A DNA stretch of 64,000 bases from NCBI GenBank assembly GCA_000231825.2, contig JH720302.1, positions 1,350,899 to 1,414,898 of the forward strand. The letters are read 5' to 3'. The stretch comes from Tetrahymena elliotti 4EA. Taxonomy: Eukaryota > Ciliophora > Oligohymenophorea > Hymenostomatida > Tetrahymenidae. A program made the position numbers and the translations under genes. The notes beneath the pieces are model-generated. The model saw only the letters and a list, made by a program, of their open reading frames with translations, made no database searches and was not told the origin of the DNA. This document shows positions 12,026 to 25,900 of this stretch, piece after piece (position 1 is the stretch's first letter; every line of letters starts with the position of its first letter).

Positions 12026-14680
12026 GATTATTAAAATTATGATAATTATTATAATTATTGTTATTATACTTTGTGATTTGATAGACTTTTTAAAACATTT
12101 TTTACTCTCATTAAGCTTTAAGAAATAAAGATAGAGTTTCTATTTTTATTTTGAGGTTTTATTAATTAAATTCTATCTTCTTTGAGTACTCTACTAGCAA
12201 TAATAAATTCATCTAATTTAGATTTGTAGTCTCTGATTAAAAATGGTTTTAAATATTTTTCATTAATTCTACTTATTTTAAACCTTAGCTTAGATTGAAA
12301 TAATTTTGGATCATATTTATTATCTAAAAGAGCTTAGATTTTTTATTTTTTAATAAAAAAGTATTCATGGTCTAATTCACTTTCATCTTGGCAAAAAAGA
12401 TTTTTCAATTTTTAGGCTATTTAATGAGTATACTACTTTTCATCTTAAATTATAGTTAACTTCTTCAAGTTTTTTGAGTTATTTTGTTGTTTCTCATCAT
12501 TTTCTTGTTAAGATTTAACTTATTTTAAATCTTGTATCGTTAATTTGTTTTAATTTTCAATATCTACTTCCTAAAGGCTGATTAAATTATTGCTTGCCTT
12601 TATTATTTATTATTCATTTTTATCTTCATTTAATTATTTTTATTTGCTTAAATCTTATGGTTTAGAGCTGCATAAATCTGTTTCTTACTTATTCGATTTT
12701 TTATCATCTATATTTATTTCTTTTTGATGTAAATTTTTATTTTCATGCTTTTAGCTATGATCATTGTGCTTAGATGTGTGTGCTGGTAAAATACAGTCAA
12801 TTACTTTTGGATTAATAATTCCAAAAAGAAGAGTTGTAATTATGAGAACACCAATCATAGTACTATTTAAAAGATCTTAATACTCATCTGAATGGACTTA
12901 ATCCATCAAAATATAACCTAAAATACCTCTACTGATGCCTGTGAAACACAAAACTGCTTATTGTCTAAGGTTAATGATAAATGGAGTTTTCCTGTAAAAT
13001 AATCTAAAAAAGGCACTCACTACAAAAACCTAAAAAATTCTGCTCACAATTAATACAAGTATAATCCAGCCAATTAGTGAATAGCTCCATGCATTCTAAT
13101 AGAAAGAAAATGTGGAAAAACCTACTAAAGCAAACAAAAAGTTTTCTGCACCACTAGAAATAGTTTAAAATGTAATATTAGCACAAATCTTAGCCTTATC
13201 TGACAGATTGTGAAATCCATAATACCCAACAATAAATCCACTAATAAGAAGTGAAATTATTCCAGAATATTAAAAGTATTCGATTATACAATAGCTTGAG
13301 TAGCTGCACATAAACACAACCAATATCTCATGAATCACAGTTTCGTTTAGAAATTTAAAATACTTTAAAATAAGGGTGCAAAGTACTCCAAAAAAAGTTC
13401 CTGACAAAACACTTTTTATTAAAATTAATATGGATTAAATTTTATTAAAATATATTATTAATCTTTTCAGTAATTGGTTTGAATTTAAAATTTATTTAAT
13501 ATTTTTATTTTTCTAGCTACATTATTTTTTTGTTAATTCCGAATTAAAAAATAATAAATCAAATGAAAAATATTTTTGACATTTAATTAAAAGTTAAAAA
13601 AAATAATTCAGAATAGGTTTGTTATCTAGCATTTTGAATTCAAAAATGTTGAATAGAAAATTAAAGTTTTTGATGAGGAAATTGAAATTTTTCAATAAAA
13701 TTTAAATGTTTTCAGTTATTTTTTTATTTTTTGAGAAAAATGGTGTCTATAGGTGAGAATTTTATCAAATTAAAAAAGACTAAATTTGGAATTGTTTTTA
13801 AAAATTATTCAATTTTATGATATTAGAAAGTAAATTTTACTACTTTTTTTTCTAAAAAGATTATTAAATTATATTCTCAAAATAAAGCATGATTTTTTTA
13901 AATTTATTTTTAAAAGGATTAATCAGAAATAATAAAAATAATTAATCTTACCTTAAACTTATGCTGATAGAAAATAAACCAAAAACTTATGGAAAATGTC
14001 TCCAACTAACATTAGATTCATGCTCTACAAGTTATTCTAAGCTCTCAAAAACAACTAAAGAAGTAGCGTCATTCATAATACCCTCCCCAAATATTATATG
14101 GAAGAGAGTTGGATAGGTATGATGATCAACCATGGTTGAAGCCAAAAAACTATCTTTAGAGCTTAGAGCAGCACTAAATAAAACAATTTCTTTAGGACTG
14201 ATAAAAACTTCTTATGAAGAAGATAGATCATTAGGATTTTGTTTGCGAGTTCTATTTTATGAAAGTAAATATTTGTTTATTATTAAAATATATTCAATTT
14301 TACCTTTCTATTGAAATTAATTAATTATTTTGTAAATAATTCATAGAAAAAGCTAAGAAAGCAAATGTAATGATGGTACCTAAAAACCCATAAATTAAAA
14401 TGTATGTCATGTTGTTAAAGAATATCTTTTTTTTAAGAGAATAACCTTCACTAAATACAATAGCAGGCAGAAATACATAAACAAAAACTTTCTTTTCTAA
14501 CTTGACTTAGTAATCTAATCCATAGTAAGCGATTGCAGAAACAAGGATTCCTAATAATATCGCAATACCTGTTTGGTGAAAATACTTAAAGTTTTTGGAA
14601 GAAAAGTAACTTCCAACAATAGACTGTATAATAATAATTAAGACAATAAAGAAAGCTCCAATACCAAAGTTATCACTCAT
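11723..14680 (-). CDS. Na+/H+ exchanger (NHE/CPA1-like), copy B, with polyglutamine tail
   Basis: A paralog of the exchanger at 1376-3825 with the same three-exon plan: 14680-14304 (377 nt), 14251-13952 (300 nt) and 13462-11723. The first intron is 52 nt in both copies. It begins MSDNFGIGAFFIVLI. Hallmarks are FGEGIMNDATSLVVFE and AENFLFALVGFSTFSFY. The cytosolic tail is longer than in copy A and very rich in Gln and Lys. Near the end it enters a (TAA)n run that is polyglutamine in this code, interrupted by the assembly gap. It resumes as more (TAA)n and then ends EEQEQDQKSKVSDEEKNN...LHKIE before TGA at 11723. The sequenced coding bases leave a remainder of one, so the true gap length should be 2 modulo 3 if the gene is intact. 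An earlier in-frame ATG (14806) exists, but alignment with copy A supports 14680. Confidence 0.85.
11821..12025 (-). repeat. ATT/TAA microsatellite encoding polyglutamine, containing an assembly gap
   Basis: The plus strand reads (ATT)n on both sides of the gap. On the coding minus strand this is (TAA)n, a glutamine codon in ciliates. The tract is thus a coding repeat in the C-terminal tail of exchanger copy B. Its true length is unknown because of the gap. Confidence 0.85.
11854..11953. other. 100-N assembly gap
   Basis: Exactly 100 Ns, a conventional placeholder. It sits in the middle of the trinucleotide repeat, which probably caused the assembly break. Confidence 0.98.
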
Positions 14681-16103
14681 TTTTAATAGCTGATTAATTT
14701 TATTTATATTTATTTTTATTATATTAAAAAATATTATGAGATTATTGAAAAGTACTAATCTTTCAATAAGTCGATTGATTATGAGAAGAAAATGAAGATC
14801 ATTCATTTAATTAAATATAAATTTGAGATAGTTAGTTAGTTAGTTTGCTATTTTTGAATTTATCTATATCTTGTCATTTAATTTAGACTACTCTTGTTTT
14901 TATAGACTTCTAATTAATAAGAAATAGACAAATCATCAAATCTTAATTGCTTTTTTTCTGATAAATTACTAGAAAGTTTGAAGTCATTTAGTTACTTTAT
15001 TTTTCTTTTCAATAATTTAATTAATTATCTATGAAAACTTTTATCATAAAGATAATTTAATTTTTCAAATTTAATTTCTCATAGCGTTTCAACTAAATCA
15101 TTAAATCTATTCTCTAATTTTAGTGAAAAAAACTATGTAATTATTTTTAGAACAAAGCAAAGACATCAAATTAAATAATTTCTAGTCATCTTTTGATTTA
15201 CTTATCAGATGCATTTAGGAAATGTGGCTATTACAAAATTACAAAGATTAAAATTAAATTTTAAGACTTTAAGAAAAAAATTAAATAAGAATGAATAGAA
15301 TAACACGTTGTGACAATTATTTTAAGGTTTTTTTAATGATTCAAAAAATTTGGTAATTTAATAATTTTATTTTTATTGAGCTCAATCAAAAATAAATTTA
15401 AATATTTTGTTTTTTTAGTAAATATGTTAGTTAGTTTGAAAAATATAATTAAGAATACAAAATATTAGATAACAGTCTTAATTATCTATTTTTTCTTGAA
15501 AGAAAATTCTTCATATTTAATTTAAATAAATTCGAAATTTTTGTAAATAAATTGTTAAATAATTTTCAATTTTAAAAATAAAATTTTTAATTTGAGCAAA
15601 TATTGAAAAATTTTCATATTTTTAATGAACTATATCATTTTAAATTTAAAAAAGAAAATAGAAAGTAAAATATTTGTCAAGTTTTTTTACACATGCAGAG
15701 ATTTTATAATGTTGGGGGTTTAGTAATTCTTATGGCACCTTTTATTTGCATTATGTGATTTAATTTATAAGTAGAATAGGAAATTATTTATGAGGTATTT
15801 AATATTTTTTGTAATATAGTTGTAGTGGTTTGATATTGTAAATTAACATTTTTGACATTCATCAACAATATTAATATTAAAATTATAAAGAGTTTTTTAA
15901 ATATATAAATGTCATACTATTTGCTCTAACATTCATTTAAAATTTTACAAAAGTAGATCTATAAATATAATAATTTTTGTTTTCATAATTTATTTATAAA
16001 TTTCAATTTAATTGTTAATAAATATTCAAAAGTTGTCAAATACTATTATATTTGTTAAATAAAATTGAAAATTAATTTAATACTATTGTTATTCATACTG
16101 TTA
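14681..16103. other. intergenic region
   Basis: This is the 5' flank of exchanger copy B and the 3' flank of the LRR gene. It is AT-rich, with no exon or RNA gene that I can support. Confidence 0.5.
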
Positions 16104-17410
16104 TCAATTATTATGTATTAGCAGCAGAACTTTAGAGTTCAGTTATTTATTTTTTTAAGTTTAAATTTCAATAAACAAGTAGAAATTCCATTAACCTTTT
16201 TAGTTTTAAAACTCTATTTTTTTTATCTGTAACTTGTTTATTGCTAATAATTTAATTTTTCCTATTTAATAAGAGAATATTAAACAAAGTTTTAAAAAGA
16301 TTATTTACTCAAATCTTAATTGGGCAGTCCTAAGATTTTTACATTGATATATCTTATCAAGCAAAATTATTAACCCTTCATTCCTAATATCGTTGTTACT
16401 TTTTAAAATATTATAATTGTTTGTTTAATTTTATGTTTAATGTAATTAATTTACTAAAAATCTAATTTTAGATGCAGAAGACATCTAACCTCATTCAAGT
16501 TAAATAACATGTTTTACAAATAAGTAAATCCTACCCTATTCGAACTAGAAATTTAATTCAATTTAAAATATATTGTCAAAGAATTATACTCAAAAACAAT
16601 AGATAGATTTTAAAGTTGCTCAAGAGTGGCATAGTTTTTAGGTTTATGATTAAAAGGTTTTATATTAATATTTGTGTTATTACTTTTTTACATTTAAAAA
16701 ATTTAATATTTTAATTATTCATATTTTAAACATATTATAAATACCCAAAGTCTAAATCTAAATTTTTTAGATTCTTGCATAACAAAATGGCTTCTAAAAG
16801 GCCTTCTACCCCATTCCCTGATACTAAGTTACCACTTTTTAATTGTTTATATATTAGATAGTAGAAATTATTTAAAAATAATACTCTAAGTAGATAGTCA
16901 TATTTTAAAGACTTAGACATTACTAAAGATTTGTCCCCAAATAAATAACTCCTCTATCACAAACTTAATTATGACTTTTAAGAGCACAAAGAATAATAAT
17001 AATAATAATAATAAATATTTATATCAAAAAATACCTTAGATCTAAATATAAAACTTTTAATTTTTCAAGCTTTTTCAATCCATCAGATAGCTCTTTTAAA
17101 TGTCCATCATGAAATCTAATATTTCTGTATGATTTAAGACTATATATTGAAAATTATTTAGAGATTCAAAATACTGAAGGTTGATGCAAAGATCAAGCAA
17201 GTTTATCTATGTACAAAGTAGTTTTTTTAAATTTCTAATTTTCTTTAATGGAATTGTATTGTTTCTTTTAGTATAAAAATGTTAATTAAAATATATAATT
17301 TATACCATTTTATTTACTCAATATTTATTGCAAATCTTGTCAGTTTTTTACAGTTATTGAATGATTCTAAGAAATACTAAAACCAATTTTCCTTTAGTAT
17401 CTAAAAAGAA
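16104..17410 (-). CDS. leucine-rich-repeat protein with about one repeat per exon; ends uncertain
   Basis: Several short minus-strand exons each encode roughly one ribonuclease-inhibitor-type LRR. In gene order they include ENWFQYFLESFNNCKKLTRF ending at a GTAAAT donor at 17317; NLKKLLCTQINLLDLCINL (about 17160-17250); a repeat ending LKKLEKLKVLYLDL (about 17040-17130); GVEGLLEAILLCKNLKNLDL (about 16740-16830); YATLEQLQNLSIVFEY (about 16580-16640); and NEGLIILLDKIYQCKNLRTA (about 16310-16390). Introns of about 50-200 nt lie between them; one contains an AAT microsatellite (about 16995-17015). A short terminal segment ending at TGA 16104 is a guess. Such proteins usually mediate protein binding. 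The start codon was not found and exons upstream of 17410 may exist. The related genes at 19045, 22913 and 26836 join similar repeats to a kinase-like domain, and the gene at 60566 has the same repeat-per-exon plan. Confidence 0.5.
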
Positions 17411-19044
17411 AATTCACTAATATATCAATACAAATATTTCAATAACCTTTTTTGATCTACTTAAAATTTACTTAAATTGTAAAATTACAGTAGAAAGATT
17501 ACAACACATTTAAATATCATTTAAAATGTTCCTATTCGATGCATTCGAAGGTTAGATACTAATAAAAATCTATTGAATATTTTTATATTCAATCAAAATT
17601 TTACTATTTGAATGTTTCGCTTTGCATAAACGAATACAAATCATCATCAATTTAATCTTAAAAGCTATTAAATAAATTTATTAATAAATTGGCTAAAATC
17701 TAGAAATTTTTACAAAAAATCCAGTTTCAGAGTTTCTACTAATTGCATGCAGGGTGTATTTTTTAACTAAAAAAATAATTTAAATTTATTCAAAACCCCA
17801 AAAATTTACTTAGTGAATACTCTTTATTTCATTTTGCTATTGTTTTAAAACTAATTTTTTGCTCTTCATTATTAATTTTGTTTAATAAATCTAAATATGT
17901 AATTGAAATTTCTACAAAAAAATAAATATTTTTTTGGATGTATTTATTAACCAAATAATTAATTCACATTTTCTATTAAAATTCTAATTTATTTTAAAGG
18001 TTTTTTATTACTAGATAATAGAAATTATTTTATTTATTCTTCTTTAATATCATTAATTTAAATTGGAATAAGATTTTTAAAATAAGGAGTCATTTAACAA
18101 TCTAATGTTAATATAACATAGTTAATGAAGGGTAAACCAAACAATTTTAAAAGAATAAGATGCTCCTCTTTCACAATAGAACAATTAAATAAAATTTACA
18201 GAAAGTTCCTTCAAATATTTATTAAATTAGAAAATTTAAAGATAGTTATTTTCTCAAATTGTATTGTTAATCTATTACTAATTTAAAAGTATTTATTGAT
18301 TGTTAAATGTTTTAGTGTAATAAACCAAGATTTATTTACTGACGCACTTATAAAATTTTAAGAATGACATAACAAGTAATTCAATTAAACTGTGGATTTC
18401 GTTTTCTAAATTAATTTTTTTAATAGACTAAAAAAGAAATTTCTTTGATAAAGATTATCATGAGAGAACTGATTAAAAATTGTTAAAGTAAACTAAAAAT
18501 TGAACCTCCTTTTTAAATATTTTCCTTTTTTATTTATTTTTCAATCTAAAAGAAAATTAAAACATAATTTCATTTAAAATTATTTTACATACTCTTTTTT
18601 CTTTAAAATTATTGTAAAACTCATTTTATTTTCTTTTTAATCCTTTTTGTCTATTGTTAAATCAAGATAGAAATTTCTTAAAAAAATTATAAAGTTTCTT
18701 AAAAATATAGTATTCAAACATTTCTAAATAATCCTTTTGATAGTTCGAAGAAATGTTGTAAACGAAATTACAAAGTATTTTTCATGGAAATTAACATAAA
18801 CAAAAATATTGTTAAGATTCTAATTATTTTATATCAGAAATATATATTCATATACTATATATAAATTAGAAATATTTATTTTTAAATGGACAGAATACTT
18901 TGATATTTGATTGGATATACTTTTTTATATGCAAAAGATATTTTTTTTTTGAAATTTCAATTAATAATAAGTATTTATAAAGTTGCGCAAATTTAAATTT
19001 TTAAATTAAAGAGAAAAGCTATTAAGAGATAAAGGAGATAATAA
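17411..19044. other. intergenic region
   Basis: This lies between the 5' side of the LRR gene (minus) and the start of a plus-strand gene at 19045, so it is probably a divergent promoter region. Undetected 5' exons of the LRR gene may lie in the first few hundred bases. Nothing else is supported. Confidence 0.4.
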
Positions 19045-22000
19045 ATGGATTAGAATATCGAAGAAAAAGAGAACGGCCCTGTGACAGATTACAACTAGGA
19101 TGATATAATTACAAAAATTATGTAAAGGAATAACAAAATACTAGGTTATGGTGAAATCCAACATTTGTTTGAGTCAATAAAGAGAGAAAAACCTCATTTT
19201 ATTATAACTTAGTATATCACTTCTGAATTCAAACCTCAGAAGGTGCCTTCTTTTATTTCTCAAAAGTCAGCCATAATGTAAATAATATATTTGTTGTTAA
19301 CTTAATTCATATCAAAAAATTAAGTAATAAAACAGTTTCAGGAGCAATTCTATATCTCAGAGTATTTGATTAAGAGCAAAAAGTACCCAAGTGTTTAAAA
19401 ATTTATTTTTTAGATCACTTTCTTGATGGGATATTTGTTACTAGAATTAATTAATTGTATGAGAGCATGAAAACTCTAATTAGAACAGATCTTATTTTAT
19501 AGGTATTTGGTACTTATGTACTTAATGGTAATGATAACTGTAAGACTTATTATGTGATTGAGTATGAAAATTATGAGAATTCGCTTTCGAAACTTTATAA
19601 TTTCAATAGACCAAATTTGCTACCTGAAAATTTGAAGTAAATTATGGAAAATACTCTTAATTACTGCTCTGATCGTTCTAGCATTTAAGAAAAAGCAAGG
19701 ATGAAAAAAATGAATTTTCCTTAGGATTACTTAAAGTATTTTTTTATGGTGAAAAAAGATGAAGAAGAATATTAAATTAAGCTAAATATTCTCTCACCTG
19801 AAATATTCTAAAGCAGTATAGAAACAGGAGAAGATTTAATATTAAAAAATATTAAGAGCGAAACATCTTCAAAAAAGAAAAAGCAAAAAAATGAAAGAAA
19901 TAAACAAGTTAATGAACTTAATAGCAAATTAAGTAGACTACTTTTAAATGTACAGGTTCTTAATGAAATCAGAAAAGAAGATCTAGTTGAAGCTTTAAAA
20001 AAAAACTTCAATTAAATAATATAAAGCCATGGTATTCAAATATTTGAAATTATTGCTTAGCATCCAAAATATCGTAGCTTCGAATTAGAGGAATACAGTC
20101 CTGATTTCTTTATTTTAAGCACTTAAATGAACAATAACTATTACAGTTTAAAGTGTGAAAAGTTTAAATCATTGAAAGAAGTTGAGGATACTATTAAATT
20201 ATATGAAATATTCTACTAAAACAGTAATAATATGTTGATTCCTGTGAGTAACTATGAACCTATTATTGTAGAGGAAGGCTATTACTTATTGGTTGAAGAG
20301 TAAATCTTACCAAACTCCAATAAATTTAAAAAGAATAAACAGATTTAAATAAATCATAACACAACTTTTATTACTATTTAGTAAATTTGGGATAAAAAGA
20401 ATTCAACAAAATAAGATAAATTGAGAGTTTTATAAATTATTGTTTAATTGTTGAAGTTTAGTCAGCATCTTTATTCTAACAAATTCTCTCATGGCGATAT
20501 TGATTTTTAAAATACTTTAGTAAGCTATTCAAACGCTTATTCAGCAGAACCACCAAAAATATATTTTAGTAACCCTGTATTTTTGAGATATAAATAAAGT
20601 AGTAATACCTAAAAGAGAAAGGAAAAAAGTGATTTTCAAAGTTTGGATGATATTATTTTTATGCTTCTTATTGATTAGAAATTAGATGGTATATTAGATC
20701 AAAGAGCTATAGAATCATTCTAAAATATTTTGGAAAAATACTTTTAGGATATTATTAATGGCAGATTAGATGATAATAAAAATAACTCTATGATGTAGTC
20801 TGAAGAAAATAGTATCAGCTTTTATATTAATCGCCTGACTGATTTGTTTAAACTATTTGAAGAAATTTATTAAAAATAAATGTCAGATAAGTATATTAGA
20901 ATCAATAAGAAATGGTAAATTAAACTTGGAAAATATTTAGCTAACACTTCATGCTAAGTTATTGTTTTCAATAATCATGCATATCATGAGCATCATGAAT
21001 AAGAGGGAAATGATTCCTTTGATAATTAAGATGAAGACGATGATGACATTTTTGATGATGACGATGAAAATGATGATGATGGATTTGGTTTTTGGCAATT
21101 TGTTGATGAAGATGAAATCGATTCAGATAACGATGATGATGGTGGTGCTCAAAATTATATACATTATTTAGATTAATGTGTTATTCCAGAAATGTTTTCT
21201 CTTAAAGTTGATAAAATTGTTTATAATTTCAAAGCCAGAAGAGATTTTACAATTTTATAAATTCTAGAATCAATAGCAAGCAATAATGACTTGGTTTCAA
21301 TAAATTTTAAATCATTTTCTTCTTGCTAAGTAAAAAATGTTAAAAACAACAAAGTACATACAAACAATTACATGAACAACATTCTTAGAAATTGCAGTAA
21401 TTTATAGACTATTAAGTTAGATATTTTACAGGAGGATATTTAAGCATTTGATGTTAAATTATTGTAAAACTTGAGAGATTTAGAAAAAATTAAATTGAAA
21501 ATATTTCTTTAGCTGAATTCAAACACTTTCAAAAATGAAAATCATTTTATGGAAAATATTAACTTTTACAAGAATCTTTTGGAATTATTTATTGTGAATA
21601 AAAATTTCAAATAAATAAATGTCTATCCATATACTTTTTTTATTTGTGCTTTACCTTACAATAATATCAATTGGTATTTCTAATCAATGACTAAACTTTT
21701 TAATGTAGTTAATTAAAATATTATTAACTAAGAATCCAATAGCAACAATCCTCATAAAAGAAAAAAACCTATCAAGTAGCTTCATAGTTTTTCATAACTG
21801 ACCTAAATAAATAGCTAATAAATAACAAATAGAGTATAATCAAAAGATAATGATGACGTTGAAGAAGCTATTGATGCTTTTTTCAGATAAAATAACATCA
21901 GACATTCTTAACTAAGAAAGAATACCAAATAAAATATAATAAATTAAGTGACTACTATTTTGAGGAAATATCAATTTTTGTCATTCTAAACCTAAGTAGA

Positions 22001-22628
22001 TGAAAATAAAAAGGAATAGTTAATATTGAAGTTTTCTAATCTAATAGATGAAGAAATTGGAAGCTTAACAATAAAAATGATATATGATTAATTAATAGGA
22101 TTTACTGTATAATCTGAAGAATGCAATGATTATGACAGATACAAATGCTACTAATTTAGATTTTTAATGTAAGAATTCAACATAAGAATGATTGAAAGAT
22201 GGATCCTCTGTGATTATGATAAGAAAATTAAATCATACATATTTGGAGAAGACTATGTTCCTTTATGCAGGCATTGTGACACATTTTAATTCTAAAAATT
22301 TACATATTTAGGATAGAAAAATCTATAAAAGCTAACTCTCCATCTTGAATTCTGTGAAAATTACAACAAAATATTAACTTAAAATAAAGATTTCTTTGGC
22401 CTATCTTAAATACCTTCAAAACAATTTAATTAAATCAAACTTGTTCCAAGAATTTTTGATTATAGAAATGTTAAATAATTCTACATAAACTTAAAAAATT
22501 AATTTTAAAATGCAAGAAATTTATTCAAAGTAGATATTGTCATCAGTGAAAACTTTATTGATATCAACATTAAAAAATAACTGATGAAAGTTAAAAGGCT
22601 TGTTTCAATTTAATTTGTTTAGGAATGA
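19045..22628 (+). CDS. large degenerate-kinase/LRR-like protein, member 1
   Basis: The model has two exons (19045-19277 and 19325-22628, a 47-nt intron) giving 1178 residues, TGA stop. The N-terminus (MDQNIEEKENGPVTDYNQDD) leads to a KILGYGEI block shared with member 2. A kinase-like fold follows. The beta-3 segment is GAILYLRVFD, with Arg where the ATP-binding Lys should be. The catalytic-loop equivalent is SHGDIDFQNTLV (about residue 466). The DFG position reads YFSNP. It is therefore probably a pseudokinase. A strongly acidic Asp/Glu run lies at about residues 645-685. The C-terminal half has irregular Leu-rich segments (CSNLQTIKLDIL, NLRDLEKIKLKIF, NLQKLTLHLEF) like the ribonuclease-inhibitor LRRs nearby. 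I do not recognise a named family. Member 2 follows head-to-tail after 284 bases, so this is a tandem duplication. Confidence 0.75.
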
Positions 22629-22912
22629 AAGAATTAATAAATAAATGAACAAAATGAATTAGTAATTAATTAAAATTTAATAATTTAATTAGATTCAATT
22701 AAAAATTTAAAAATATTTTCGTTTAATTTGTATCAATTGTAATTTAATGAATTTCTTAATAAAAATAAATTTACCCTATTTTTCTAAATAATTGTTGATT
22801 CTATTTTAAAAATATTTATGAAGTTTTAAAGTTTATGAACTCTTTTTTAATTTTAATTATTCTATTTTAGATTTAAAATAATGAAAAAATAAGGTTTATA
22901 ATAAAATTATAA

Positions 22913-25900
22913 ATGATTATACAATTTAATTGGCGCAATTTCAAATTTGGATATGTTAATAGCATTAAAATTTTTGAGATAAAAGCAAAGCTTAATTTAA
23001 TTCTAAATAAAAAAGAGATAAGATACATCTATTTATTACAAATGAATGAAAATTTGGTTTTTCAGATTTGGGAAAAGAATAAAAAGATCTTAAGTTATGG
23101 AGAGATAAGCCATTTATTATAAACTTTGTAAACATAAAAACCTTAATTTAAAGATATTTCTTTTATCTGTTCAGAGCATTAATGGAGTAGCAAAGAAGAG
23201 TAAATTAATACATTAAATTTTTTTTTTGATTTGCTTCTACTTCTTTACTAAATTAAATATAATATGAACTAGAGAACCCTTTACTGTCAAAGGAGCTATT
23301 ATTTTGTTGAGAGTTTATGATGAAAAAGAAAAGATTAAAAAAAGTTTAAAAGTTTTTTTCAGAAATCATTTTAGATTTAGTCTTTATGTAGAAGAAATAT
23401 TGAATCTTTTCTAAATTGCTAAATCTTTTATAAGAAAGGATTTGATTTTGCAAATATATGATGTGTATCATCTCAAGTTCAATGAGAGGTGTAATATTTA
23501 TTTTGTCATAGAGTAGGAAGATGTTTAATGTAATTTATAGGATATGATTTCTATTTACAATAAAAATGAATAATAAATAAATTAAATTATGGAAACTGCT
23601 ATTAATTATTGCTAAAATTGTACTTTGATTTAGCTTAAGTTATCTACTAAAAAATTGAGTTTTCCTAAATAATTTTTAAAATATTTTTATCTTTCAAATT
23701 AAGAAAATGGTGATTTATCTATAAAATTGAATGTTTTAGATTATGAAATATTTACAAATCCTCATGAGGAATAAGAATATTTGCAAGATTCTTAAACTCC
23801 ATCTTCAATTAGTTAATCTTAATATAATATGGAAGACATCAACAGTAAACTTTCTAAATTGTTAATAAATCTTAAATAGTTAGAGGTCATTAAAAGTGAG
23901 GATTTTATTGAGACAATAAAATCATATTAAAATTCTTTACTTAAACATCATGATTTGTAATTATTTGAAATAATTTGCCAGCATCCAAAATATGAATAAT
24001 TTGAACTAATTGAATATGATGAAGAGTTCATCATTCTTGCTGTTAAAATGCAAGGCCAAAACTTTTATTTAAAGCTGGAAAAATTTGAAAATCTAAAAGA
24101 GGCTGAGTAGTAATTGAATGAGTACCATACTTACAATGAAGCATTAGATAATATGCTTGTTCCTATTGAAAATGTAGAGATCCTTCTTTTAGAAAATAAC
24201 TCAATTTACTTACTTATTGAAGAAAAAATGTTACCTTATCAGAGACTTATAAAAAATGAAAAATAAAAACCCTAGATATTAAACAATTAAATTATTTTTA
24301 TGAGTACTTCCAAAAAGGAGGCAGAGAAAATAAATAAACTAACTTCATATAATACTCTAGAATTTATTATTTTAAATGCATCAGATGCAAAAATAGATTA
24401 ACTCAGGATCTTACAAATTATTGTTCAACTAATTAAATTTATTACCAAATTATACAAGAATAGAATATATCATGGAAGAATCAACACCTCAAATATTATT
24501 GTGTATTTTCCAGTTTAGTTCAGCTAAAAACCGCCAAATATCTATTTTTAGAATCCTCTTTTTATGCGTAATAAAAAATAAAAAAATAAATGTTAAAAAG
24601 ATTTAGAAAATGATAAAGAAGAAATGAATTTAATTTTATATTGTTTGATTCATTAAATTTATAATACCATAATTGATATAAAAGCTTTGAAATTATTTAA
24701 GAGAGATATTTATAGATACTTTGATTATTTGAATGAATACTACATAAGCAAACAAGATAATTAATTGTAGAGTGAAAATGAGTAGATTTTCCTTTACATT
24801 TAAAAACTTGAAGATTTGTTTGGGGTATTTGAATAAATTTATAAGAACTAATGGGATGATAAGCATGTCAAGATAAACAAAAAGTGGATGATTTCTGTTA
24901 ATAAATATTAGGGTATTCAAAAGTAATTTGGCTATTATGTCTATAATGATAATTAAGATGATGATGAAATTAATTAATTTCAGTAATATGATTTTTTTTC
25001 TGACAGTGGTGAAAGTGATAGTGATAGTGATTCTGAATATGGAGTCTTTAAAAGTAAATATGATTAATGTAGATCTACTCATGTATTTGAATTGAACATT
25101 GAGAAAATTAGTTACGATTTTGAATCTCATATGGATGAATAAGCTATGAATAAAATTGAGAGCATCTCAAAAAATAAAAGCCTAAAGTCTCTTCATATAA
25201 AAGGATATAAATTTTAGAAAATATCTTCAATGTATTTTTTTCTTTCTTAGAAACCTTTAGATCAAAACAGCAAATAATATTTAGAAAATCTTTTAATAAA
25301 TTGTAGTTCACTAAAAAAATTGAAACTAGAAATTAAAATGGAAGAATATGATTCTTTTGATTTGAGTGGAATCAAATAAATGAAAGAGTTAGAGTTTCTT
25401 AAATTAAAGTTTAGTTGTTATTTAGATTGTAGTCGAAAAAATGAATATAAAGATATGATACAAATGAAAAAATAATTCTATGATTTCATAGAGATTTTTC
25501 AGTATGTTAGAAATCTCAAAGTGATTGATTTTGATTTTGTTTGCACAGTGGTTTCATCTTTTTAACATCTTGATTTCATTTGGTATTTTGAAAAATAAAA
25601 ACTTATTTGTGAATAAATTGTTGAAAAAAAGTAACTAAAAAATGATGATACTAATGAAAATAATTAAAATTAACTCGATTTTGATATTAATTTCTTAATT
25701 AATGATAAAAGAATTTAGTAGATCATTGCAGATAAGAATATGGAGGTTTTAGATTTAAATACAGTTATCAATATAGCTAACTTTTATTTATCATTTTAAA
25801 ATTAAGAGTAAGAAATTGTTTAGGAGAGTAAAAATTGGCTTATTGAGAATTTAACTCTTTTTTTACAAAAAAATAAATTCATAAGCTGCACAAGTTTTCT

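Noticed and set aside
14132..14314. Plus-strand ORF starting MVEAKKLSLEL
   Set aside because: It is the antisense of exon 2 and intron 1 of exchanger copy B, whose minus-strand reading matches the family.
16995..17015. AAT microsatellite as a coding polyglutamine or polyasparagine tract
   Set aside because: It falls after a GTATTTTTTG donor and before the next LRR exon, so it is intronic.
20962..21171. Met/Ile-rich plus-strand ORF
   Set aside because: It is an out-of-frame reading of the GATGAT run that encodes the acidic Asp/Glu stretch of the kinase/LRR protein.
24693..25130. 145-codon minus-strand hydrophobic ORF
   Set aside because: It is the antisense of kinase/LRR member 2; the plus strand has the long conserved frame shared with member 1.
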